NCBI GenBank assembly: GCA_037176705.1
Contig: JBAWUJ010000075.1
Span: 124,001-188,000 of the forward strand
DNA: 64,000 bases
Origin: Molossus alvarezi
Taxonomy: Eukaryota; Chordata; Mammalia; Chiroptera; Molossidae
Reading direction: 5' to 3'
Shown here: positions 1 to 8,018 of the stretch, piece by piece
How the letters are laid out: every line of letters begins with the position of its first letter
How positions within the stretch are numbered: the stretch's first letter is position 1
Made by a program: the position numbers and the translations under genes
The notes under the pieces: generated by a model
What the model was told of the DNA's origin: nothing
The model's input: the letters and a program-made list of their open reading frames with translations, nothing else
Database searches by the model: none

Positions 1-24
1 GCGCAGACCTTGGGGCCCCTGGAC

Positions 25-36
25 TGCGCATGCGCG
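25..36. promoter_or_regulatory. NRF1-type palindrome at -189 (first of one per unit)
   Basis: TGCGCATGCGCG fits the NRF1 consensus YGCGCAYGCGCR at all positions. It recurs at -189 to -178 of each gene in 591-bp units; the next copy is at 616-627. The copy in unit 50 is altered by G-to-A at 29592. NRF1 normally works at CpG-island RNA polymerase II promoters. Whether it binds here is not shown by sequence. Confidence 0.55.
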
Positions 37-181
37 GCCTGCCGAGCTCCGCGGTGAGGACCTGGTTCGAGGCTGGGCGGGACGGACCGCGCGCCTGGGT
101 CCCCGAGAGCTGAGAGGGGCCGGTCCGCGCTCCGCCTGGCGGCCGGGGTGGCTGCCCGGGGGGCTGCCAGCCCCGGCGCTG

Positions 182-193
182 GACTCTTAGGGC
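182..193 (+). promoter_or_regulatory. D-box-like upstream 5S promoter element (copy 1; same offset in every unit)
   Basis: The sequence GACTCTTAGGGC matches the mammalian 5S D box (GGCTCTTGGGGC, quoted from memory) at 10 of 12 positions. It lies at -32 to -21 of the gene, the position of the D box in human and rodent 5S genes. The D box is an upstream element that stimulates RNA polymerase III transcription of 5S genes. I saw it in every unit. Its exact spacing argues that the array derives from a genuine 5S locus rather than from a retroposed 5S transcript, which would lack upstream sequence. Confidence 0.7.
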
Positions 194-262
194 GCCTGGA
201 GGCGGCCGCCAACGTCTCCGGCCATACCACCCTGAACGCGCCCGATCTCGTGGGATCTGGGA

Positions 263-277
263 AGCTAAGCAGGGTCG
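263..277 (+). promoter_or_regulatory. Internal box A of the 5S gene (copy 1)
   Basis: Gene positions 50-64 are identical to the canonical mammalian 5S box A. Box A is part of the internal control region used by TFIIIA and TFIIIC on type 1 RNA polymerase III genes. It is intact in every copy. Confidence 0.8.
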
Positions 278-279
278 GG

Positions 280-285
280 CCCGGT
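280..285 (+). promoter_or_regulatory. Intermediate element of the 5S internal promoter (copy 1)
   Basis: Gene positions 67-72 read CCCGGT against canonical CCTGGT, a single T69C change fixed throughout the array. This is the only change from canonical 5S that falls within an internal promoter element. Confidence 0.65.
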
Positions 286-292
286 CAGGACT

Positions 293-310
293 TGGATGGG
301 AGACCGCCTG
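293..310 (+). promoter_or_regulatory. Internal box C of the 5S gene (copy 1)
   Basis: Gene positions 80-97 match the canonical mammalian box C exactly. Box C is the main TFIIIA zinc-finger contact on 5S DNA. Its preservation together with box A leaves the copies plausibly able to recruit TFIIIA. Confidence 0.8.
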
Positions 311-343
311 GGAATGCCGGGTGCTGTAGGCTTTCGCCGCTCC

Positions 344-348
344 TTTTT
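344..348 (+). terminator. T5 run, first RNA polymerase III terminator after the gene (copy 1)
   Basis: The gene ends in TTT at 332-334 and is followed by CGCCGCTCC, then TTTTT. In canonical mammalian 5S genes the T-run is continuous with the gene end. Here the first run of four or more T lies 10 nt past position 121, so a transcript would carry a trailer of about ten or more nucleotides. The same arrangement is seen in all units. Units 6, 13 and 27 have an extra G-to-A change (marker H) inside the 9-bp stretch. Confidence 0.7.
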
Positions 349-568
349 GGTCCCCCCACAGCCAGCCAGCTGCGCACCTGCCGCGCTTCGGGCCGAGGGC
401 CACGCAGCCCACGCACGCACGCGCCCCAGCCCACGCCGGGGGCCGAGCGAGGGAATCTGGGGCCCAGAGGGGATCCCCCCACGCCCCAGCAGCACACCAG
501 CAGGCCGCCGCGCAAGGCGCCGCAACTCCCGGGCGCCCGCGCCCGCCGGTGGGGCAGCGCAGCCCCGT

Positions 569-575
569 GGGGCGG
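569..575. promoter_or_regulatory. GC box, spacer (unit 1)
   Basis: GGGGCGG is an Sp1/KLF-type GC box, repeated in every unit. In so GC-rich a spacer the motif could occur by chance. Confidence 0.3.
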
Positions 576-654
576 ACCCCCGGCCCCCCAGGCGCAGACC
601 TTGGGGCCCCTGGACTGCGCATGCGCGGCCTGCCGAGCTCCGCGGTGAGGACCT

Positions 655-664
655 GGTTCGAGGC
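655..664 (+). promoter_or_regulatory. B-box-like TFIIIC motif in the spacer (unit 1)
   Basis: GGTTCGAGGC contains a full match to the minimal B box GWTCRANNC, at -150 to -141 of the next gene and in every unit. I found no convincing A box at tRNA-like distance upstream. It could be an isolated TFIIIC site, a relic of a tRNA-derived sequence, or chance. Confidence 0.35.
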
Positions 665-665
665 T

Positions 666-672
666 GGGCGGG
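666..672. promoter_or_regulatory. GC box downstream of the NRF1-type site (unit 1)
   Basis: GGGCGGG lies about 40 bp after the NRF1-type palindrome, at -139 to -133 of the next gene. Together they resemble a small CpG-island promoter. Confidence 0.3.
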
Positions 673-735
673 ACGGACCGCGCGCCTGGGTCCCCGAGAG
701 CTGAGAGGGGCCGGTCCGCGCTCCGCCTGGCGGCC

Positions 736-754
736 GGGGGGGCTGCCCGGGGGG
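736..754 (+). repeat. G7 and G6 tract within a 12-bp direct repeat (unit 1)
   Basis: Two near-identical 12-bp steps of six G followed by CTGCCC/CTGCC stand side by side at -69 to -51. Marker W (G to T) interrupts the first tract in units 2, 4, 11, 14, 16, 25, 28, 29, 62, 66, 79, 89, 94 and 105 and in the partial unit at the left edge. Unit 72 has G5CC instead. The tract is a likely slippage site and could support G-rich secondary structure. Confidence 0.55.
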
Positions 755-804
755 CTGCCAGCCCAGGCGCTGGACTCTTAGGGCGCCTGGAGGCGGCCGC
801 CAAC

Positions 805-925
805 GTCTCCGGCCATACCACCCTGAACGCGCCCGATCTCGTGGGATCTGGGAAGCTAAGCAGGGTCGGGCCCGGTCAGGACTTGGATGGGAGACCGCCT
901 GGGAATGCCGGGTGCTGTAGGCTTT
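805..925 (+). rRNA. 5S rRNA-type gene, copy 2
   Basis: Unit 591 bp, A spacer, markers K and W. Confidence 0.9.
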
Positions 926-1395
926 CGCCGCTCCTTTTTGGTCCCCCCACAGCCAGCCAGCTGCGCACCTGCCGCGCTTCGGGCCGAGGGCCACGCAGCC
1001 CACGCACGCACGCGCCCCAGCCCACGCCGGGGGCCGAGCGAGGGAATCTGGGGCCCAGAGGGGATCCCCCCAAGCCCCAGCAGCACACCAGCAGGCCGCC
1101 GCGCAAGGCGCCGCAACTCGCGGGCGCCCGCGCCCGCCGGTGGGGCAGCGCAGCCCCGTGGGGCGGACCCCCGGCCCCCCAGGCGCAGACCTTGGGGCCC
1201 CTGGACTGCGCATGCGCGGCCTGCCGAGCTCCGCGGTGAGGACCTGGTTCGAGGCTGGGCGGGACGGACCGCGCGCCTGGGTCCCCGAGAGCTGAGAGGG
1301 GCCGGTCCGCGCTCCGCCTGGCGGCCGGGGTGGCTGCCCGGGGGGCTGCCAGCCCCGGCGCTGGACTCTTAGGGCGCCTGGAGGCGGCCGCCAAC

Positions 1396-1516
1396 GTCTC
1401 CGGCCATACCACCCTGAACGCGCCCGATCTCGTGGGATCTGGGAAGCTAAGCAGGGTCGGGCCCGGTCAGGACTTGGATGGGAGACCGCCTGGGAATGCC
1501 GGGTGCTGTAGGCTTT
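1396..1516 (+). rRNA. 5S rRNA-type gene, copy 3
   Basis: Unit 591 bp, A spacer, marker Q. Confidence 0.9.
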
Positions 1517-1986
1517 CGCCGCTCCTTTTTGGTCCCCCCACAGCCAGCCAGCTGCGCACCTGCCGCGCTTCGGGCCGAGGGCCACGCAGCCCACGCACGC
1601 ACGCGCCCCAGCCCACGCCGGGGGCCGAGCGAGGGAATCTGGGGCCCAGAGGGGATCCCCCCACGCCCCAGCAGCACACCAGCAGGCCGCCGCGCAAGGC
1701 GCCGCAACTCGCGGGCGCCCGCGCCCGCCGGTGGGGCAGCGCAGCCCCGTGGGGCGGACCCCCGGCCCCCCAGGCGCAGACCTTGGGGCCCCTGGACTGC
1801 GCATGCGCGGCCTGCCGAGCTCCGCGGTGAGGACCTGGTTCGAGGCTGGGCGGGACGGACCGCGCGCCTGGGTCCCCGAGAGCTGAGAGGGGCCGGTCCG
1901 CGCTCCGCCTGGCGGCCGGGGGGGCTGCCCGGGGGGCTGCCAGCCCAGGCGCTGGACTCTTAGGGCGCCTGGAGGCGGCCGCCAAC

Positions 1987-2107
1987 GTCTCCGGCCATAC
2001 CACCCTGAACGCGCCCGATCTCGTGGGATCTGGGAAGCTAAGCAGGGTCGGGCCCGGTCAGGACTTGGATGGGAGACCGCCTGGGAATGCCGGGTGCTGT
2101 AGGCTTT
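1987..2107 (+). rRNA. 5S rRNA-type gene, copy 4
   Basis: Unit 591 bp, A spacer, markers K and W. Confidence 0.9.
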
Positions 2108-2577
2108 CGCCGCTCCTTTTTGGTCCCCCCACAGCCAGCCAGCTGCGCACCTGCCGCGCTTCGGGCCGAGGGCCACGCAGCCCACGCACGCACGCGCCCC
2201 AGCCCACGCCGGGGGCCGAGCGAGGGAATCTGGGGCCCAGAGGGGATCCCCCCAAGCCCCAGCAGCACACCAGCAGGCCGCCGCGCAAGGCGCCGCAACT
2301 CGCGGGCGCCCGCGCCCGCCGGTGGGGCAGCGCAGCCCCGTGGGGCGGACCCCCGGCCCCCCAGGCGCAGACCTTGGGGCCCCTGGACTGCGCATGCGCG
2401 GCCTGCCGAGCTCCGCGGTGAGGACCTGGTTCGAGGCTGGGCGGGACGGACCGCGCGCCTGGGTCCCCGAGAGCTGAGAGGGGCCGGTCCGCGCTCCGCC
2501 TGGCGGCCGGGGTGGCTGCCCGGGGGGCTGCCAGCCCCGGCGCTGGACTCTTAGGGCGCCTGGAGGCGGCCGCCAAC

Positions 2578-2698
2578 GTCTCCGGCCATACCACCCTGAA
2601 CGCGCCCGATCTCGTGGGATCTGGGAAGCTAAGCAGGGTCGGGCCCGGTCAGGACTTGGATGGGAGACCGCCTGGGAATGCCGGGTGCTGTAGGCTTT
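2578..2698 (+). rRNA. 5S rRNA-type gene, copy 5
   Basis: Unit 591 bp, A spacer, marker P. Confidence 0.9.
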
Positions 2699-3168
2699 CG
2701 CCGCTCCTTTTTGGTCCCCCCACAGCCAGCCAGCTGCGCACCTGCCGCGCTTCGGGCCGAGGGCCACGCAGCCCACGCACGCACGCGCCCCAGCCCACGC
2801 CGGGGGCCGAGCGAGGGAATCTGGGGCCCAGAGGGGATCCCCCCACGCCCCAGCAGCACACCAGCAGGCCGCCGCGCAAGGCGCCGCAACTCCCGGGCGC
2901 CCGCGCCCGCCGGTGGGGCAGCGCAGCCCCGTGGGGCGGACCCCCGGCCCCCCAGGCGCAGACCTTGGGGCCCCTGGACTGCGCATGCGCGGCCTGCCGA
3001 GCTCCGCGGTGAGGACCTGGTTCGAGGCTGGGCGGGACGGACCGCGCGCCTGGGTCCCCGAGAGCTGAGAGGGGCCGGTCCGCGCTCCGCCTGGCGGCCG
3101 GGGGGGCTGCCCGGGGGGCTGCCAGCCCCGGCGCTGGACTCTTAGGGCGCCTGGAGGCGGCCGCCAAC

Positions 3169-3289
3169 GTCTCCGGCCATACCACCCTGAACGCGCCCGA
3201 TCTCGTGGGATCTGGGAAGCTAAGCAGGGTCGGGCCCGGTCAGGACTTGGATGGGAGACCGCCTGGGAATGCCGGGTGCTGTAGGCTTT
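3169..3289 (+). rRNA. 5S rRNA-type gene, copy 6
   Basis: Unit 591 bp, A spacer, marker H at 3294, between gene end and T5. Confidence 0.9.
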
Positions 3290-3759
3290 CGCCACTCCTT
3301 TTTGGTCCCCCCACAGCCAGCCAGCTGCGCACCTGCCGCGCTTCGGGCCGAGGGCCACGCAGCCCACGCACGCACGCGCCCCAGCCCACGCCGGGGGCCG
3401 AGCGAGGGAATCTGGGGCCCAGAGGGGATCCCCCCACGCCCCAGCAGCACACCAGCAGGCCGCCGCGCAAGGCGCCGCAACTCGCGGGCGCCCGCGCCCG
3501 CCGGTGGGGCAGCGCAGCCCCGTGGGGCGGACCCCCGGCCCCCCAGGCGCAGACCTTGGGGCCCCTGGACTGCGCATGCGCGGCCTGCCGAGCTCCGCGG
3601 TGAGGACCTGGTTCGAGGCTGGGCGGGACGGACCGCGCGCCTGGGTCCCCGAGAGCTGAGAGGGGCCGGTCCGCGCTCCGCCTGGCGGCCGGGGGGGCTG
3701 CCCGGGGGGCTGCCAGCCCCGGCGCTGGACTCTTAGGGCGCCTGGAGGCGGCCGCCAAC

Positions 3760-3880
3760 GTCTCTGGCCATACCACCCTGAACGCGCCCGATCTCGTGGG
3801 ATCTGGGAAGCTAAGCAGGGTCGGGCCCGGTCAGGACTTGGATGGGAGACCGCCTGGGAATGCCGGGTGCTGTAGGCTTT
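3760..3880 (+). rRNA. 5S rRNA-type gene, copy 7
   Basis: Unit 592 bp, B spacer. The gene carries V (C6T), which turns helix I pair C6-G113 into a U-G wobble. Confidence 0.9.
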
Positions 3881-4351
3881 CGCCGCTCCTTTTTGGTCCC
3901 CCCACAGCCAGCCAGCTGCGCACCTGCCGCGCTTCGGGCCGAGGGCCACGCAGCCCACGCACGCACGCGCCCCAGCCCACGCCGGGGGCCGAGCGAGGGA
4001 ATCTGGGGCCCAGAGGGGACCCCCCACGCCCCAGCAGCACACCAGCAGGCCGCCGCGCAAGGTGCCGCAACTCGCGGGCGCCCGCGCCCCCCCCGGTGGG
4101 GCAGCGCAGCCCCGTGGGGCGGACCCCCGGCCCCCCAGGCGCAGACCTTGGGGCCCCTGGACTGCGCATGCGCGGCCTGCCGAGCTCCGCGGTGAGGACC
4201 TGGTTCGAGGCTGGGCGGGACGGACCGCGCGCCTGGGTCCCCGAGAGCTGAGAGGGGCCGGTCCGCGCTCCGCCTGGCGGCCGGGGGGGCTGCCCGGGGG
4301 GCTGCCAGCCCCGGCGCTGGACTCTTAGGGCGCCTGGAGGCGGCCGCCAAC

Positions 4352-4472
4352 GTCTCCGGCCATACCACCCTGAACGCGCCCGATCTCGTGGGATCTGGGA
4401 AGCTAAGCAGGGTCGGGCCCGGTCAGGACTTGGATGGGAGACCGCCTGGGAATGCCGGGTGCTGTAGGCTTT
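4352..4472 (+). rRNA. 5S rRNA-type gene, copy 8
   Basis: Unit 590 bp with the hybrid spacer described separately. Confidence 0.9.
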
Positions 4473-4941
4473 CGCCGCTCCTTTTTGGTCCCCCCACAGC
4501 CAGCCAGCTGCGCACCTGCCGCGCTTCGGGCCGAGGGCCACGCAGCCCACGCACGCACGCGCCCCAGCCCACGCCGGGGGCCGAGCGAGGGAATCTGGGG
4601 CCCAGAGGGGACCCCCCACGCCCCAGCAGCACACCAGCAGGCCGCCGCGCAAGGCGCCGCAACTCGCGGGCGCCCGCGCCCGCCGGTGGGGCAGCGCAGC
4701 CCCGTGGGGCGGACCCCCGGCCCCCCAGGCGCAGACCTTGGGGCCCCTGGACTGCGCATGCGCGGCCTGCCGAGCTCCGCGGTGAGGACCTGGTTCGAGG
4801 CTGGGCGGGACGGACCGCGCGCCTGGGTCCCCGAGAGCTGAGAGGGGCCGGTCCGCGCTCCGCCTGGCGGCCGGGGGGGCTGCCCGGGGGGCTGCCAGCC
4901 CCGGCGCTGGACTCTTAGGGCGCCTGGAGGCGGCCGCCAAC
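4352..4941 (+). repeat. Hybrid unit 8 (590 bp)
   Basis: It has the B-type T deletion at unit position 261, but C305 and the A-type tract near 330. This places a recombination or conversion breakpoint between positions 261 and 305 of the unit. Confidence 0.8.
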
Positions 4942-5062
4942 GTCTCCGGCCATACCACCCTGAACGCGCCCGATCTCGTGGGATCTGGGAAGCTAAGCAG
5001 GGTCGGGCCCGGTCAGGACTTGGATGGGAGACCGCCTGGGAATGCCGGGTGCTGTAGGCTTT
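4942..5062 (+). rRNA. 5S rRNA-type gene, copy 9
   Basis: Unit 592 bp, B spacer, no V. Confidence 0.9.
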
Positions 5063-5533
5063 CGCCGCTCCTTTTTGGTCCCCCCACAGCCAGCCAGCTG
5101 CGCACCTGCCGCGCTTCGGGCCGAGGGCCACGCAGCCCACGCACGCACGCGCCCCAGCCCACGCCGGGGGCCGAGCGAGGGAATCTGGGGCCCAGAGGGG
5201 ACCCCCCACGCCCCAGCAGCACACCAGCAGGCCGCCGCGCAAGGTGCCGCAACTCGCGGGCGCCCGCGCCCCCCCCGGTGGGGCAGCGCAGCCCCGTGGG
5301 GCGGACCCCCGGCCCCCCAGGCGCAGACCTTGGGGCCCCTGGACTGCGCATGCGCGGCCTGCCGAGCTCCGCGGTGAGGACCTGGTTCGAGGCTGGGCGG
5401 GACGGACCGCGCGCCTGGGTCCCCGAGAGCTGAGAGGGGCCGGTCCGCGCTCCGCCTGGCGGCCGGGGGGGCTGCCCGGGGGGCTGCCAGCCCCGGCGCT
5501 GGACTCTTAGGGCGCCTGGAGGCGGCCGCCAAC

Positions 5534-5654
5534 GTCTCCGGCCATACCACCCTGAACGCGCCCGATCTCGTGGGATCTGGGAAGCTAAGCAGGGTCGGGC
5601 CCGGTCAGGACTTGGATGGGAGACCGCCTGGGAATGCCGGGTGCTGTAGGCTTT
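5534..5654 (+). rRNA. 5S rRNA-type gene, copy 10
   Basis: Unit 591 bp, A spacer, marker Q. Confidence 0.9.
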
Positions 5655-6124
5655 CGCCGCTCCTTTTTGGTCCCCCCACAGCCAGCCAGCTGCGCACCTG
5701 CCGCGCTTCGGGCCGAGGGCCACGCAGCCCACGCACGCACGCGCCCCAGCCCACGCCGGGGGCCGAGCGAGGGAATCTGGGGCCCAGAGGGGATCCCCCC
5801 ACGCCCCAGCAGCACACCAGCAGGCCGCCGCGCAAGGCGCCGCAACTCGCGGGCGCCCGCGCCCGCCGGTGGGGCAGCGCAGCCCCGTGGGGCGGACCCC
5901 CGGCCCCCCAGGCGCAGACCTTGGGGCCCCTGGACTGCGCATGCGCGGCCTGCCGAGCTCCGCGGTGAGGACCTGGTTCGAGGCTGGGCGGGACGGACCG
6001 CGCGCCTGGGTCCCCGAGAGCTGAGAGGGGCCGGTCCGCGCTCCGCCTGGCGGCCGGGGGGGCTGCCCGGGGGGCTGCCAGCCCAGGCGCTGGACTCTTA
6101 GGGCGCCTGGAGGCGGCCGCCAAC

Positions 6125-6245
6125 GTCTCCGGCCATACCACCCTGAACGCGCCCGATCTCGTGGGATCTGGGAAGCTAAGCAGGGTCGGGCCCGGTCAGG
6201 ACTTGGATGGGAGACCGCCTGGGAATGCCGGGTGCTGTAGGCTTT
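6125..6245 (+). rRNA. 5S rRNA-type gene, copy 11
   Basis: Unit 591 bp, A spacer, markers K and W. Confidence 0.9.
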
Positions 6246-6715
6246 CGCCGCTCCTTTTTGGTCCCCCCACAGCCAGCCAGCTGCGCACCTGCCGCGCTTC
6301 GGGCCGAGGGCCACGCAGCCCACGCACGCACGCGCCCCAGCCCACGCCGGGGGCCGAGCGAGGGAATCTGGGGCCCAGAGGGGATCCCCCCAAGCCCCAG
6401 CAGCACACCAGCAGGCCGCCGCGCAAGGCGCCGCAACTCGCGGGCGCCCGCGCCCGCCGGTGGGGCAGCGCAGCCCCGTGGGGCGGACCCCCGGCCCCCC
6501 AGGCGCAGACCTTGGGGCCCCTGGACTGCGCATGCGCGGCCTGCCGAGCTCCGCGGTGAGGACCTGGTTCGAGGCTGGGCGGGACGGACCGCGCGCCTGG
6601 GTCCCCGAGAGCTGAGAGGGGCCGGTCCGCGCTCCGCCTGGCGGCCGGGGTGGCTGCCCGGGGGGCTGCCAGCCCCGGCGCTGGACTCTTAGGGCGCCTG
6701 GAGGCGGCCGCCAAC

Positions 6716-6836
6716 GTCTCCGGCCATACCACCCTGAACGCGCCCGATCTCGTGGGATCTGGGAAGCTAAGCAGGGTCGGGCCCGGTCAGGACTTGGATG
6801 GGAGACCGCCTGGGAATGCCGGGTGCTGTAGGCTTT
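6716..6836 (+). rRNA. 5S rRNA-type gene, copy 12
   Basis: Unit 591 bp, A spacer, marker P. Confidence 0.9.
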
Positions 6837-7306
6837 CGCCGCTCCTTTTTGGTCCCCCCACAGCCAGCCAGCTGCGCACCTGCCGCGCTTCGGGCCGAGG
6901 GCCACGCAGCCCACGCACGCACGCGCCCCAGCCCACGCCGGGGGCCGAGCGAGGGAATCTGGGGCCCAGAGGGGATCCCCCCACGCCCCAGCAGCACACC
7001 AGCAGGCCGCCGCGCAAGGCGCCGCAACTCCCGGGCGCCCGCGCCCGCCGGTGGGGCAGCGCAGCCCCGTGGGGCGGACCCCCGGCCCCCCAGGCGCAGA
7101 CCTTGGGGCCCCTGGACTGCGCATGCGCGGCCTGCCGAGCTCCGCGGTGAGGACCTGGTTCGAGGCTGGGCGGGACGGACCGCGCGCCTGGGTCCCCGAG
7201 AGCTGAGAGGGGCCGGTCCGCGCTCCGCCTGGCGGCCGGGGGGGCTGCCCGGGGGGCTGCCAGCCCCGGCGCTGGACTCTTAGGGCGCCTGGAGGCGGCC
7301 GCCAAC

Positions 7307-7427
7307 GTCTCCGGCCATACCACCCTGAACGCGCCCGATCTCGTGGGATCTGGGAAGCTAAGCAGGGTCGGGCCCGGTCAGGACTTGGATGGGAGACCGC
7401 CTGGGAATGCCGGGTGCTGTAGGCTTT
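7307..7427 (+). rRNA. 5S rRNA-type gene, copy 13
   Basis: Unit 591 bp, A spacer, marker H. Confidence 0.9.
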
Positions 7428-7897
7428 CGCCACTCCTTTTTGGTCCCCCCACAGCCAGCCAGCTGCGCACCTGCCGCGCTTCGGGCCGAGGGCCACGCAG
7501 CCCACGCACGCACGCGCCCCAGCCCACGCCGGGGGCCGAGCGAGGGAATCTGGGGCCCAGAGGGGATCCCCCCACGCCCCAGCAGCACACCAGCAGGCCG
7601 CCGCGCAAGGCGCCGCAACTCGCGGGCGCCCGCGCCCGCCGGTGGGGCAGCGCAGCCCCGTGGGGCGGACCCCCGGCCCCCCAGGCGCAGACCTTGGGGC
7701 CCCTGGACTGCGCATGCGCGGCCTGCCGAGCTCCGCGGTGAGGACCTGGTTCGAGGCTGGGCGGGACGGACCGCGCGCCTGGGTCCCCGAGAGCTGAGAG
7801 GGGCCGGTCCGCGCTCCGCCTGGCGGCCGGGGGGGCTGCCCGGGGGGCTGCCAGCCCCGGCGCTGGACTCTTAGGGCGCCTGGAGGCGGCCGCCAAC

Positions 7898-8018
7898 GTC
7901 TCTGGCCATACCACCCTGAACGCGCCCGATCTCGTGGGATCTGGGAAGCTAAGCAGGGTCGGGCCCGGTCAGGACTTGGATGGGAGACCGCCTGGGAATG
8001 CCGGGTGCTGTAGGCTTT
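7898..8018 (+). rRNA. 5S rRNA-type gene, copy 14
   Basis: Unit 592 bp, B spacer, marker W; gene carries V. Confidence 0.9.

Larger units (their letters stand above)
214..334 (+). rRNA. 5S rRNA-type gene, copy 1
   Basis: The 121-bp gene runs from GTCTCCGG to GGCTTT. 5S rRNA is the small RNA of the large ribosomal subunit and is made by RNA polymerase III with TFIIIA. Against canonical mammalian 5S (from memory) it has A5C, C39G, T40G, C46G, T69C, T73C, T76G and A103G, all shared by the other copies. C5 faces U114 in helix I, G46 faces G31 in helix III, 39-40 lie in loop C, and C73 and G76 lie in loop E. C69 makes a Watson-Crick pair with G106, while G103 leaves a wobble with U72. Boxes A and C are intact, the D-box-like element is in place and the T-run is 10 nt late. 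It may be a divergent expressed 5S or a 5S-derived satellite; sequence alone does not decide. Unit 1 is 591 bp, A spacer, markers P and Q. Confidence 0.9.
214..804 (+). repeat. Representative repeat unit (unit 1)
   Basis: This unit holds the 5S-type gene at 214-334 and a 470-bp spacer at 335-804. The spacer is strongly GC- and CpG-rich and contains no gene. In order it holds a T5 run (344-348), a short CGCA microsatellite-like stretch (about 411-422), a BamHI site (471-476), a GC box (569-575), an NRF1-type palindrome (616-627), a splice-donor-like GGTGAGG (644-650), a B-box-like motif (655-664), a second GC box (666-672), a G7 and G6 pair inside a 12-bp direct repeat (736-754), a D-box-like element (773-784) and a NotI palindrome (793-800). 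Unit 1 carries markers P and Q. Confidence 0.93.
1396..4351 (+). repeat. Five-unit higher-order block, copy a (units 3-7)
   Basis: The marker order is Q, then K+W, then P, then H, then V with a B spacer. The same order recurs at 5534-8489 and 13813-16768 and in eroded form at 35692-38647 and 45743-48698. Confidence 0.8.

Noticed and set aside
148..648. Plus-strand frames of 76-207 codons in every unit
   Set aside because: They overlap the 5S gene and GC-rich spacer, occur in all frames at once and have Pro/Arg/Gly-rich composition typical of non-coding GC-rich DNA.
644..650. Splice-donor-like GGTGAGG after the NRF1-type site
   Set aside because: It would fit a first exon of a spacer transcript, but the match is short, the upstream base context is weak and no acceptor or exon could be recognised.
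651..672. tRNA gene around the B-box-like motif
   Set aside because: There is a B-box match but no A box, no acceptor-stem pairing and no anticodon arm at the right distance.
214..804. 5S-derived SINE (retroposed 5S RNA)
   Set aside because: Copies are in perfect tandem, keep an upstream D-box-like element and lack an A-rich tail and target-site duplications.
335..804. Alu, LINE, LTR or other transposon in the spacer
   Set aside because: No poly-A tail, terminal repeat or recognisable element was seen. Some vertebrate 5S units contain such inserts, but this one appears free of them by eye; a RepeatMasker run would settle it.
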